Assembly: GCF_938045775.1 (NCBI RefSeq)
Contig: NZ_CALIBH010000194.1
Span: 1 to 16,980 of the forward strand
Reading direction: 5' to 3'
DNA: 16,980 nucleotides
Origin: an uncultured Campylobacter sp.
Lineage (GTDB): Bacteria; Campylobacterota; Campylobacteria; Campylobacterales; Campylobacteraceae
The notes under the pieces are model-generated. The model saw nothing but the letters and a program-made list of their open reading frames with translations, did not search any database and was not told the origin of the DNA. The position numbers were made by a program, and so were the translations under genes. This document shows, piece after piece, positions 1 through 7,712 of this stretch. How positions within the stretch are numbered: position 1 is the stretch's first letter; each line of letters begins with the position of its first letter.

Positions 1-811
1 CTAAAATTTTCTCTATGTCGATATTTTCGAGCTCGTCTAAGCTCAAGCTTTCTTGCTTTAGCCGCAGCTCGTTCATCGCATCCTCGAAAAACGCGCTATC
101 CAGCCCGCTAAGACTTAGCGCTTCGATGACGCTGCGCTCCAGCTCAAAAACACCCTGCGCCCTAGCCCAAAGCTCCTCGATCTTATCTTTTTTACTAAGC
201 TTTTTTTTGATCTGCAAAAGCTCCTCATATTCACCGATTTTAGGCGATACGCGCTCGATTTTTTCAATCTCGAAGCGAGCGAATTCCTTTAACTCCTCGA
301 TCTTGCGCTCTTGATCTAAAATTTCATCCAGCTGCTTTTTTGTTCGGCTAAATTCCACAAAAGCGCTTTGAAGCTCCGATAGGCTTTGAGCGTGCGCCGC
401 ATCTTTTTTCGCGGCGATAAAATCAAGTAATTTTAGCAAGCTGCCGCTACTCATTTCGCCGGCGTTTTTCGCGCCTAAAAATTTCACGTATTCGCCGGCG
501 ATCGTGCTTAGATTTTTTTTTGAGACCGATTGGGAATTTATAAAGTATCGCAAGCTACGCTCTTTTAGGACGCGAAAAATATTTGGCGTATCGTTTATCA
601 AGCCGAAATTTCCCATATCAAATTGATGCTCTACGTCCGCTTCTATGAGCTCAGCCTCGCATTCGTTAAGACCGAACACCGCTAAAATCGCGCCTATTAA
701 TACCGATTTACCCGCGCCGCTGATACCTGTAAATACGCTAAGTCCCGGGCCAAAACTAAGCTCGCTCTCGCAAAAACCCAGATTATTTTTAATATAAATT
801 CTTTCTAGCAT
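1..811 (-). CDS. recN: DNA repair ATPase RecN, N-terminal part (3' end outside window)
   Basis: The first 270 codons can be read without a stop from the ATG at 811 down to the window edge. RecN is an SMC-like ATPase that acts at DNA double-strand breaks in recombinational repair. Seen: an N-terminal ABC-type nucleotide-binding start with Walker A GISGAGKS at residues 29-36, then from about residue 130 a charged Glu/Lys-rich stretch expected of the coiled-coil arm. The C-terminal half (signature, Walker B) lies outside, so the gene is cut by the window and not necessarily broken. Its ATG sits inside the end of nadK (ATGCTAG, 7-base overlap), so the two are probably co-transcribed and translationally coupled, the same pairing I recall in C. 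jejuni. An A9 run in the coding strand (around 513-521) is in frame. Family call is strong from the Walker A context and the neighbour. Confidence 0.9.
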   Translation of the reverse strand, partial: MLERIYIKNNLGFCESELSFGPGLSVFTGISGAGKSVLIGAILAVFGLNECEAELIEADVEHQFDMGNFGLINDTPNIFRVLKERSLRYFINSQSVSKKNLSTIAGEYVKFLGAKNAGEMSSGSLLKLLDFIAAKKDAAHAQSLSELQSAFVEFSRTKKQLDEILDQERKIEELKEFARFEIEKIERVSPKIGEYEELLQIKKKLSKKDKIEELWARAQGVFELERSVIEALSLSGLDSAFFEDAMNELRLKQESLSLDELENIDIEKIL

Positions 812-1680
812 CCGCCGTGCCCCCATCTGAGTTTGGCTTTTAAAACGTCGAAATAATCGTAGCTTCTGCGTTTTATTAAATTTGCCTTTGCGTGTGAAAT
901 TTTAACGCTCACGCTGTGAAATTCCGCCATATCAAAAACGTCTTGTCCGTCGATGACGACGCTAACTTCGGAGCTTCCGGCGTTTTTGAAGCTCGCGAGA
1001 TATTCTTTTGGCAGGATCAAAGGCCGCTGCGTCAGGCTGTGCGAGCAGATCGGCGTGACGCAAAACACGTCGCACAGCGGATAGACGATAGATCCGTTCG
1101 CGCTCATATTATACGCGGTCGAGCCCACGGCGGAGCTTACGATCACACCGTCGCCGTAGTAAGTATTGAAATATTTTCTATTTAAAAACGCGTCGATCTT
1201 CGCCATCGAAGAGATGTGGCTGCGGGTGATTACGACGTCGTTAAATGCGGTCTTGCGGACGATTTTACCGCTGCCGTTTTCGAGTATCACTTCGAGTAAA
1301 AACGGGCGCTCGATCTCGTATTCGCCGCGTAAAAATTCCTTTAAAAATTTTGCAAATTCGCTCGGCTGCACGTCCGTTAAAAAGCCCAAGGTACCCGCGT
1401 TGATACCCAAAATAAAAGCGTTTTTGTCGCTTAGCAGCCTCGCAAGCCCGATGAGCGTGCCATCTCCGCCGAGGCTAATTAAAAAATTGGTCTTTTTTAA
1501 AATTTCTGCAAGCGTATGCGGCTTAAGGCTGAAAAATTCCGCTCCGTCCTCTTCAAGCAAAAGCTCAATACCTTGCGCTTTTAAAATTTCGCAAATTTGC
1601 TCCACGACAGGGCGAATCTCTTCTGATTTTTTGGCTATTAGCCCCGCGAATTTAAGGTTTTTATGAATTTTGTTTTCCAT
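805..1680 (-). CDS. nadK: NAD kinase
   Basis: Phosphorylates NAD to NADP using ATP (or polyphosphate in some members) in the cytoplasm. At 291 aa it has normal family length. Seen: the diagnostic GGDGT motif at residues 71-75, the following NAGTLGFLTDV block (94-104), the N-D pair at 147-148, and the glycine-rich block GDGVIVSSAVGSTAY at 176-190, which matches the substrate-binding region of the family. The usual Thr-Pro-Thr of that block reads Ser-Ala-Val here, a small deviation. The ATG at 1680 gives a full-length N-terminus but has no clear Shine-Dalgarno sequence in front of it, so initiation may be weak or from a short leader. It is divergent from aspS and overlaps recN by 7 bases, forming a nadK-recN operon. 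Confidence 0.96.
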   Translation of the reverse strand: MENKIHKNLKFAGLIAKKSEEIRPVVEQICEILKAQGIELLLEEDGAEFFSLKPHTLAEILKKTNFLISLGGDGTLIGLARLLSDKNAFILGINAGTLGFLTDVQPSEFAKFLKEFLRGEYEIERPFLLEVILENGSGKIVRKTAFNDVVITRSHISSMAKIDAFLNRKYFNTYYGDGVIVSSAVGSTAYNMSANGSIVYPLCDVFCVTPICSHSLTQRPLILPKEYLASFKNAGSSEVSVVIDGQDVFDMAEFHSVSVKISHAKANLIKRRSYDYFDVLKAKLRWGHGGC

Positions 1681-1723
1681 AGTTTTATTTTATAAAAAAT
1701 TAGCTTTGTAAAAGCAAAATTTA

Positions 1724-1731
1724 ACTATACT
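1724..1731. promoter_or_regulatory. Overlapping divergent -10 boxes for nadK and aspS
   Basis: In the 83-base gap between the two genes the top strand reads TATACT at 1726-1731 (towards aspS), and the bottom strand reads TATAGT over 1729-1724 (towards nadK). Both are one base from TATAAT, and no good -35 box is seen, which is normal for Campylobacter. A second minus-strand candidate, TATAAA at 1694-1689, would make the nadK message nearly leaderless. The positions are inferred by eye. Confidence 0.4.
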
Positions 1732-1751
1732 TGCGTTTTACAAATAATTTT

Positions 1752-1758
1752 AAAGGAG
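1752..1758 (+). promoter_or_regulatory. aspS ribosome binding site that fixes a TTG start
   Basis: AAAGGAG lies 5 bases before TTG at 1764. There is no ATG or GTG nearby in frame. An upstream in-frame TTG at 1731 has no ribosome site and would add 11 residues that are absent from the family N-terminus. Confidence 0.85.
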
Positions 1759-1763
1759 TAAAT

Positions 1764-3518
1764 TTGCGAAGTCATTATTGCGCCGATTTGAGTAAAAACG
1801 ATATCGGCAAAAGTGTAACCGTGTGCGGATGGGTAAATTCTTACCGCGACCACGGCGGCGTTATTTTTATAGATTTACGCGACCGAAGCGGGCTTTTACA
1901 GCTAGTCTGTGATCCCAAAGATAGCAGCTCGGCATACGAGGTAGCAAATACCGTGCGAAACGAATTCGTCCTAAAAGCCGTCGGCAAGATCCGTGCTCGT
2001 GGCGAAGGGCTGGAAAATCCAAATTTAAAAACGGGCGATATCGAAGTCGTGGTAGAAAGCTTAGAGATCGAAAATCCGAGCAAGCCGCTTCCTTTCGTAA
2101 TCGGCGATAAAAGCGTCAATGAAGAAACGAAGCTGAAATACCGCTTTTTGGATCTACGCGCCGATGGAAGCTTCGATAAATTTAAGATGCGTTCCAAGGC
2201 TGCGATCGCCGCACGAAACGCGCTCGATAGGCTCGGCTTTGTAGAGGTCGAAACGCCGATCTTAACGCGCGCGACGCCTGAAGGCGCTAGAGATTATCTG
2301 GTGCCTAGCCGCGTCTATCCGGGCAGCTTTTACGCACTTCCGCAAAGTCCGCAGCTTTTTAAACAGCTTTTGATGTGCTCGGGCTTTGATAAATACTTCC
2401 AGATCGCGCGTTGCTTCCGCGATGAGGACCTGCGCGCCGACCGCCAGCCGGAATTTACGCAGATCGATATTGAGATGAGCTTCAATACCCAATATGACGT
2501 AATGCGCGTAGCCGAGGAGGTTTTAAAGGATATTTTCAAATCCTGCGGTCGCGAGATCGTCACCCCTTTTAGACATATGGAGTATAAGGACGCGATGGAG
2601 CTTTACGGCAGCGACAAACCCGATCTGCGCTACGATATGCCTTTCATCGACGTAGCCGATATTTTTGAAAAATCGAGCAATGAAATTTTTTCAAATTTAG
2701 CCAAAGACCGCAAAGCTAACCGCGTAAAAGCGCTCAAAGTCGAGGGCGGCGATCTGAAATTTAGCAAACGCCAGATGCAAGGCTTTGAAGAATACGTTAA
2801 AAAATTCGGCGCGCAAGGCCTTGCGTTTATCCAAGTAAAAGAGGACGGGCTAAAGGGGCCGCTGGTAAAATTCTTTGAAAAAAGCGAGCTTGATGAGCTC
2901 ATCAAGCGCTGCGAGCTTAAAGTCGGCGACGTCGTGTTTTTCGGCGCGGGCAAAAAGAAAATCGTGCTTGATTATATGGGTAGATTTAGAATTTTCCTTG
3001 CAAACGAGCTTGGTCTCATAGATCCGAACAGGCTTGAGTTTTTGTGGGTCGTAAATTTTCCTATGTTTGAGCAAAACGACGACGGCAGCTACTCCGCGAT
3101 GCACCATCCTTTTACGATGCCGAATAATCCCGACGAGCCCGATTTAGAGGATATTACCTCGATTGCCTACGACGTCGTGCTAAACGGCATCGAGCTTGGC
3201 GGCGGCAGCATCAGGATCCATAAAGCGGACATTCAAGAAAAGGTCTTTAGGCTGCTTAAGATCGAGCCTGCGGAGCAGAGAGAGAAATTCGGCTTCCTTC
3301 TCGATGCGCTAAGCTTCGGCGCGCCTCCGCACGGAGGTATCGCGATCGGCTTTGATAGGCTGATGATGCTGGTTACCGGCTCAAGCAGTATCCGCGAGGT
3401 CATCGCGTTTCCTAAAACGCAGCGCGCGCAGTGTCCGCTCACCAAAGCCCCTAGCGTCGTTACAGACGAGCAGCTTCGCGAGCTAGGTCTTAGGCTTCAT
3501 AAGAAGGAGCAAAAATGA
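1764..3518 (+). CDS. aspS: Aspartyl-tRNA synthetase (probably non-discriminating)
   Basis: Charges tRNA-Asp with aspartate; class IIb enzyme of 584 aa, the expected bacterial length. Seen: the N-terminal anticodon-binding OB-fold starting RSHYC and including GVIFIDLRDRSG (32-43), the QSPQLFKQ aspartate-AMP pocket (195-202), motif 2 FRDEDLRADRQPEF (218-231), the GIELGGGSIRIH block, and motif 3 GIAIGFDR ending at residue 532. A TTG start is chosen because of the strong ribosome site 5 bases upstream and the conserved RSHYC N-terminus. Known: Campylobacter and Helicobacter lack AsnRS, and their AspRS also makes Asp-tRNA(Asn) for GatCAB. Leu83 and Leu88 lie where leucines loosen tRNA choice in the H. 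pylori enzyme, by my memory of that work, so dual specificity is an inference. Overlaps adk by ATGA. Confidence 0.97.
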   Translation: MRSHYCADLSKNDIGKSVTVCGWVNSYRDHGGVIFIDLRDRSGLLQLVCDPKDSSSAYEVANTVRNEFVLKAVGKIRARGEGLENPNLKTGDIEVVVESLEIENPSKPLPFVIGDKSVNEETKLKYRFLDLRADGSFDKFKMRSKAAIAARNALDRLGFVEVETPILTRATPEGARDYLVPSRVYPGSFYALPQSPQLFKQLLMCSGFDKYFQIARCFRDEDLRADRQPEFTQIDIEMSFNTQYDVMRVAEEVLKDIFKSCGREIVTPFRHMEYKDAMELYGSDKPDLRYDMPFIDVADIFEKSSNEIFSNLAKDRKANRVKALKVEGGDLKFSKRQMQGFEEYVKKFGAQGLAFIQVKEDGLKGPLVKFFEKSELDELIKRCELKVGDVVFFGAGKKKIVLDYMGRFRIFLANELGLIDPNRLEFLWVVNFPMFEQNDDGSYSAMHHPFTMPNNPDEPDLEDITSIAYDVVLNGIELGGGSIRIHKADIQEKVFRLLKIEPAEQREKFGFLLDALSFGAPPHGGIAIGFDRLMMLVTGSSSIREVIAFPKTQRAQCPLTKAPSVVTDEQLRELGLRLHKKEQK

Positions 3519-4096
3519 AAAGCCTTTTTCTAATCATTGGCGCTCCTGGCAGCGGCAAAACGACCGATGCGAGTATGATCGCTCAGATGAATCAAAGCAT
3601 CGAGCACTACTCCACGGGCGATCTGCTACGCGCCGAGGTAGCAAGCGGCAGCGCTCTGGGCAGGCAGATAGATGGCTTCATTTCTAAAGGCAATCTCGTG
3701 CCGCTTGATATCGTCGTAAATGCTATCGTTAGCGCGATTAAAAGCTCACCTAAAGACTTCATCATCATCGACGGCTATCCAAGAAGCGTCGAGCAGATGA
3801 ATAAGCTAGACGAGGTACTGCGAGGCGACGATGATGTAAATCTTAGCGCAGTCATCGAGGTGTGCGTCAGCGAGGAGGTCGCCGAGCAGCGCGTTTTGGG
3901 GCGCGCTCGCGGGGCGGACGATAACAAGGAAGTCTTTAAAAACCGCATGGCGGTATTTTCAGAGCCGATCGAGGATATCCGTAAATTTTACGGCGACGCG
4001 GGCGTATTTTACAGCGTAAACGGCGAGCGCACGGTCGAGGAGATCGTAGCGGACATAAACGCTATAATCGCCGCGCAGATCGAAAAATTAGGCTAG
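3515..4096 (+). CDS. adk: Adenylate kinase
   Basis: Interconverts ATP + AMP and 2 ADP in the cytoplasm. Seen: P-loop GAPGSGKT at residues 9-16, the AMP-binding block YSTGDLLR (32-39), DGYPRS at 86-91, and the R-x-x-GR segment around 126-131. At 193 aa it is a short-type enzyme: the LID is only a brief loop (about 128-143) without the zinc-binding or long LID seen in E. coli-type enzymes, as is usual in Campylobacter. Start ATG overlaps the aspS stop (ATGA) and has an AAGGAG ribosome site within the end of aspS, so the two genes are translationally coupled. Confidence 0.95.
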   Translation: MKSLFLIIGAPGSGKTTDASMIAQMNQSIEHYSTGDLLRAEVASGSALGRQIDGFISKGNLVPLDIVVNAIVSAIKSSPKDFIIIDGYPRSVEQMNKLDEVLRGDDDVNLSAVIEVCVSEEVAEQRVLGRARGADDNKEVFKNRMAVFSEPIEDIRKFYGDAGVFYSVNGERTVEEIVADINAIIAAQIEKLG

Positions 4097-4366
4097 CGCG
4101 CTTGGGGCGGCTTAAATTTTAAGCGCCTTTGGCTTCTTTTTCATAGCGCAAGCGGCGCAAATCGCGCTTAAATTTAATGCGTCTTTAGCACGAGCGTGCC
4201 TTTAAATTTATAGCTCGCCGTCGCGCTAGATAGCCAAATTTTAAGCGTAAATTTAAAAGCTCGCGCCGCAAATTTAATGCAAGCGTTAAATATGAGCGGG
4301 GTTTTTAAATTTAATAAAATTTCGAATCTGTTTGCAAACGCAGAGATTAAAATTTTAAGGATAGAT
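4097..4366. other. Spacer between adk and the OB-fold gene
   Basis: 270 bases without a supported gene. It is rich in AAATTT words; the word AAATTTAATGC occurs twice (about 4170 and 4271). The reading frame of the next gene stays open from 4277, but no ribosome site supports a start there. Confidence 0.6.
4106..4141 (+). terminator. Possible terminator after adk
   Basis: A GCTTAA/TTAAGC stem with a 3-base loop, extended by GGC/GCC across a single bulged G (4106-4127), is followed by a T-rich tail that ends in five Ts (4128-4141). It lies 9 bases after the adk stop. The stem is AT-rich and imperfect, so this is a weak call. Confidence 0.4.
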
Positions 4367-4723
4367 ATGGTTAGAAAATTTTTAATTAATATGGCTTTGT
4401 GCGCGGCTGCATTCGCCGCGGGCGGGTTTGTCCCAAGCGGTGCGACGGCGCAAAATCAGCCGTCAAGCGTCAAAGAAGCGCTTACATTAAGAGATGATTC
4501 TTCTGTCGTAATCGACGGCAAGATAAAATCTCAACTCAGACGCGAACATTATAGATTTGTAGATCAAAACGGCGATAGCATCGAGGTTGAGATCGATGAT
4601 GACGTTTGGCGCGGCGTGAGCGTGGATGAAAATACGCTTATGCGAATTAGCGGCGAGATCGACAAAGATTTTGCAAAAACGACGATAGACGTAAAAAATA
4701 TCAAAATTTTAAATTCTAAATAA
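4367..4723 (+). CDS. Exported OB-fold protein, YgiW/YdeI (BOF) stress family
   Basis: A 118-aa protein with a Sec signal peptide (hydrophobic residues 5-22, likely cut after ATA at 26-28), so it should be periplasmic. The mature part fits the BOF (bacterial OB-fold) family: SSVKEAL followed by RDDSSVVIDGKI (42-53), HYRFVDQNGDSIEVEID (61-77), W81, GEIDKD (96-101) and IDVKNIKIL (107-115). Known: E. coli YgiW and YdeI are periplasmic stress-tolerance proteins, and the fold may bind small cationic ligands; the ligand is not known here. ATG 4367 is chosen over the upstream in-frame ATG at 4277 because it has TAAGGA in front and begins a proper signal peptide. ppa follows after 9 bases, so the two are likely co-transcribed; as I recall, this gene is not between adk and ppa in C. 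jejuni. Confidence 0.85.
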   Translation: MVRKFLINMALCAAAFAAGGFVPSGATAQNQPSSVKEALTLRDDSSVVIDGKIKSQLRREHYRFVDQNGDSIEVEIDDDVWRGVSVDENTLMRISGEIDKDFAKTTIDVKNIKILNSK

Positions 4724-4732
4724 AGGAAAACT

Positions 4733-5251
4733 ATGGATCTTTCAAAGATAAAAGTGGGTTCAAACCCCGATAAAATCAACGCAGTGATCGAGATCCCTTA
4801 CGGCTCGAACATCAAATACGAGATCGACAAAGCAAGCGGTGCGCTATGCGTAGATCGCGTGCTCTACGGCGCGATGTTTTATCCCGCAAACTACGGCTTC
4901 GTGCCCAATACCTTGGCAGACGACGGCGATCCTGCGGATGTTTTGGTGCTAAACGAATACCCGCTTGCCGCCGGTAGCGTGATCCCGTGCCGTCTAATCG
5001 GCGTTTTAATGATGGAGGACGAAAGCGGCATGGACGAGAAGCTGCTTGCCGTGCCGGTTAGCAAGATCGATCCGCGATTTGAGGGCATTAAAGCTATCTC
5101 CGATCTGCCTAAAGCGACGCTGGATAAGATCAAAAATTTCTTCGAAACCTACAAGCTTTTAGAGCCGAATAAATGGGTCAAAGTGAAGGATTTCGCAAGC
5201 GCCGCCGAGGCAGAGAAAATCCTTGACAAAGCGATTAAGGCTTATAAATAA
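4733..5251 (+). CDS. ppa: Inorganic pyrophosphatase (soluble, family I)
   Basis: Hydrolyses PPi to two phosphates, pulling forward reactions such as tRNA charging and nucleotide polymerisation. Length 172 aa, normal for a family I hexameric enzyme. Seen: EIPYGSNIKYE (20-30), YPANYGFVP (50-58), and the signature DGDPADV at 64-70. Metal ligands D64, D66, D69, D96 and D101 match the E. coli set (D65, D67, D70, D97, D102) with an offset of one. The ATG has AAAGGA 6 bases upstream. It follows the BOF gene by 9 bases. Confidence 0.97.
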   Translation: MDLSKIKVGSNPDKINAVIEIPYGSNIKYEIDKASGALCVDRVLYGAMFYPANYGFVPNTLADDGDPADVLVLNEYPLAAGSVIPCRLIGVLMMEDESGMDEKLLAVPVSKIDPRFEGIKAISDLPKATLDKIKNFFETYKLLEPNKWVKVKDFASAAEAEKILDKAIKAYK

Positions 5252-5274
5252 AATTTACAAGCATCCTTTGATTC

Positions 5275-5313
5275 GGAATTTCGCTCTGTCTTTAAGGCGT
5301 TGCGCGAAATTCC
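5275..5313 (+). terminator. Perfect 10-bp inverted repeat after ppa
   Basis: GGAATTTCGC at 5275-5284 is matched exactly by GCGAAATTCC at 5304-5313, with a 19-base loop, starting 24 bases after the ppa stop. The following sequence is A/T-rich but lacks a clean T run, so it could be a weak terminator or a different structured element. Confidence 0.4.
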
Positions 5314-5454
5314 AAAATTTTAAAATTTGATGGAATTTGCGAAGCGCAGAGCGATGTGAGGATTTTTAAATCAAGCTTGCAAAGCGCTCGCTTAAATTTT
5401 ATAAATATCGCGCAGCAGATACTAAGAATTTTAAATTTTAAAAAGGCAGCTCAA

Positions 5455-6951
5455 ATGAAAAAGATTTATATCGCGCTATTTATAGCAGTTGCTTTTTCGC
5501 TCTGCATACAATCAATCTCCGGTTTTAAAGGCATTAAAATTAGTATGTCAAACGATGCGCAGGGCATCCGCCTGAAGTTTAGCCCAAAGCTGAGCGAAGA
5601 TCAAAATACGCAAATGCAAAACTTGGCGGATTTCTTACGCTTTAGCGATAAGGGGCGAGAGAATTACTATGGTATAAGCTTCTTTAGCGATATCGCTACG
5701 ACATGGGATTTGTATGAAAAGCTTGCGGACATTGATGAGCTAGACTTCGGCAGAAACGCGAATTTTATGACCGTTTCGCCGATTAGAGTGGATGAGGTTA
5801 CGCAGGTTCCGCCCGAGATTTGCTTGCTTTCAAATTTAAAAAAGCTTGATTTGCAAGGCACAAGAGTTTCAGATCTACCCTCTTGCGTGCAAAATTTACA
5901 AAAGCTTGAGTATTTAGGTTTACGCGCTACCGAATTTACGGAGATTAGTGAAAATATCTCTAAAATTCCGAATCTTAAGACGCTGATTTTGGATCGTTGC
6001 CCCGTAAAAGAGTTGAGCGCGAATGTAGCGAATTTAAAGAATTTAGAATATCTTGAGCTGGATGAAACGCATATTTCGCAATTGCCGCCGCAGATTGCAG
6101 GGATGAGCAAGCTACGAGAGCTCCACTGTTACAGTTGTAAATTTTTGCATACTTTGCCTGCGCATCTGGCGGAGCTGAAAAAACTGGAAATTTTAGATCT
6201 TACGAGCACGCATATAGAGGCGCTACCCGATGAGATTTCGCAAATGCCGAGTCTAAAGGAACTAAGCGAAGATTTTACCTCTCCACCTGAAAACATCGTA
6301 AATTTACCCAATCTTGAGGAGTGGGGTCATATGGACGAGCAGAGATTGCGGCTCGCCGTGAAAATCCCGTCGCTCAAAAGGCTTCATATAGGTTCAAATA
6401 TCAAAACGATCCCGTCTGAGTTAGGGGATTTGCATAATCTGCAGGAGCTTGATATTTGGTCTGAAAATATACAAGAAATTCCTGAAAGTATCGGCGCATT
6501 AAAAAGCTTAAAAAAGCTTGATATTAGCGGATATAAGCAAGAGAGTCTGCCTGAGAGCATCGGCATGCTTGATGCTTTGGAAGAGCTGAAAATTAACAAC
6601 CAGTCCATTACTAAAATTCCTGGTAGTATCGGAAACCTACATAATTTAAAGGAGCTTTACATCCGTGGTAAAAATATTACGCAGCTTCCGGAAAGCATAG
6701 GAAACTTAAAAAATTTAGAAGTTCTAGGCCTATCCGAGACCTCGATCAAAAAATTACCGCAGAGTATAAACGATATGACGAGTCTTAAATACATTGATCT
6801 TCGCGATACCGACTTAGAGGAGCTTAACGTCGATTTTATCCGCCTTAGTAAACTTTACGGCATTAATTTATATGGCGTTAAGCTTAAAAAGAAGCCCGTA
6901 GTTCCTAAGATAGAGGGAAGGCATATTGGCATTAGAGGATATGAGGATTAA
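5455..6951 (+). CDS. Exported leucine-rich-repeat protein
   Basis: A 498-aa protein with an N-terminal signal peptide (KK then hydrophobic residues 4-22; no proper lipobox at Cys17), a unique region up to about 120, and then about a dozen LRRs of roughly 23 residues to about 480. The repeat pattern is L-xx-L-xx-L-x-L-xx-T-x-I-xx-LP-xx-I-xx, with clear units such as LKKLDLQGTRVSDLP (128-142), LEYLELDETHISQLP (197-211) and LEVLGLSETSIKKLP (421-435). The series is irregular around 265-310, where one or two units have degenerated. The C-terminus is short and basic, with no membrane anchor. LRR solenoids bind other proteins; the partner here is unknown and no enzyme domain is visible. ATG 5455 is chosen because it begins the signal peptide and has AAAGG upstream; the frame is open from 5356. 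No partner gene is adjacent. Confidence 0.85.
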   Translation: MKKIYIALFIAVAFSLCIQSISGFKGIKISMSNDAQGIRLKFSPKLSEDQNTQMQNLADFLRFSDKGRENYYGISFFSDIATTWDLYEKLADIDELDFGRNANFMTVSPIRVDEVTQVPPEICLLSNLKKLDLQGTRVSDLPSCVQNLQKLEYLGLRATEFTEISENISKIPNLKTLILDRCPVKELSANVANLKNLEYLELDETHISQLPPQIAGMSKLRELHCYSCKFLHTLPAHLAELKKLEILDLTSTHIEALPDEISQMPSLKELSEDFTSPPENIVNLPNLEEWGHMDEQRLRLAVKIPSLKRLHIGSNIKTIPSELGDLHNLQELDIWSENIQEIPESIGALKSLKKLDISGYKQESLPESIGMLDALEELKINNQSITKIPGSIGNLHNLKELYIRGKNITQLPESIGNLKNLEVLGLSETSIKKLPQSINDMTSLKYIDLRDTDLEELNVDFIRLSKLYGINLYGVKLKKKPVVPKIEGRHIGIRGYED

Positions 6952-7712
6952 ATTTAAAACGAAGCGATGATTTGTCCGGCGCCGACATATACTGCGGCGG
7001 GATTTTAAGCAAATAATACAAGGAGATAAATCGCGCAAAAGATCGCTAGCCGGATCAGCCCTGCGCGCTAACGACGGCGAGACTTAGCGAGCTTTAAAGC
7101 CTCCTGCGGGCGCCGCAAATTTAAAAACCTCGTGCGCCGCGCGAAAATAGAACAATTTATCTGTGTGGGCTCTTCCTTAAATTTAGCGAGCTTCGGAGCA
7201 AAATTTGAAGTTAAAATTTTTAAAGGACCACTGCGTTTATAAGATTTGTCGTTACAAGCGGGCGAGATAGAGCGAAGAGAAATAGATTACGCACATTGCC
7301 GCAAAAAGGCTGTCTTCGCTTGGAAGCGAGATGATCCGCTTGCAGATTCACGGCATTAAAATTCCCCTGCGATTTGTGTAGTGTGGGGCTGTGCGCTTGC
7401 GAAATTTTTAGCACATACGGATGCTATGTTTTCCGGCTCGGTAAATTTACACGGGCAAAAAATTCGATCTCGAAGCGACGGAAAGATCACAAACATTATT
7501 GCAAAATTACAAAGCTGATGTCATCACGGACAGGAGCCTTTGGTCTGCCGTACTACGTAAAAATTTAAAATTTACACGCTACATAAAATTCGGAAATCTA
7601 AATGATGCCAAATGATTTACTATCGCCATCTTTTTAAATTTAGTAATAAATCTATAAATTTTGATTCCAAAGGCTTTTGTTTTAATAAGACGTCAAACAC
7701 TTGATTAAATTT
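6952..7712. other. 761-base gap with no supported gene
   Basis: Short open stretches exist on both strands (for example a 64-codon minus-strand frame at 7220-7414 and a 64-codon plus-strand frame at 7374-7568), but none has a ribosome site and a recognisable product. The left part is GC-rich with several CGC-containing words; the right part next to the receptor gene is AT-rich. This could be gene remains or spacer; I see no RNA gene in it. Confidence 0.5.

Noticed and set aside
513..521. A9/T9 run inside recN, considered as a phase-variation tract
   Set aside because: It is short, in frame, and Campylobacter phase variation normally uses G/C runs; ordinary AAA-rich lysine/asparagine codons explain it.
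1166..1666. 166-codon plus-strand frame
   Set aside because: It is the antisense shadow of nadK, whose motifs are unambiguous; no ribosome site.
1731..1763. 11-codon N-terminal extension of AspRS
   Set aside because: Would start at a TTG without a ribosome site inside the promoter; the family begins at RSHYC just after the well-placed TTG at 1764.
4756..4768. GGGTTCAAACCCC, resembling a tRNA T-arm
   Set aside because: It lies inside the start of ppa in a conserved reading frame, and no cloverleaf can be built around it.
7220..7414. 64-codon minus-strand frame in the gap beside the receptor gene
   Set aside because: No ribosome site and no recognisable motif; overlaps an equally weak plus-strand frame.
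7535..7675. 9-bp inverted repeat AGCCTTTGG/CCAAAGGCT, considered as ends of a small mobile element
   Set aside because: The 123 bases inside encode nothing, no target duplication is seen, and a match this short can arise by chance.
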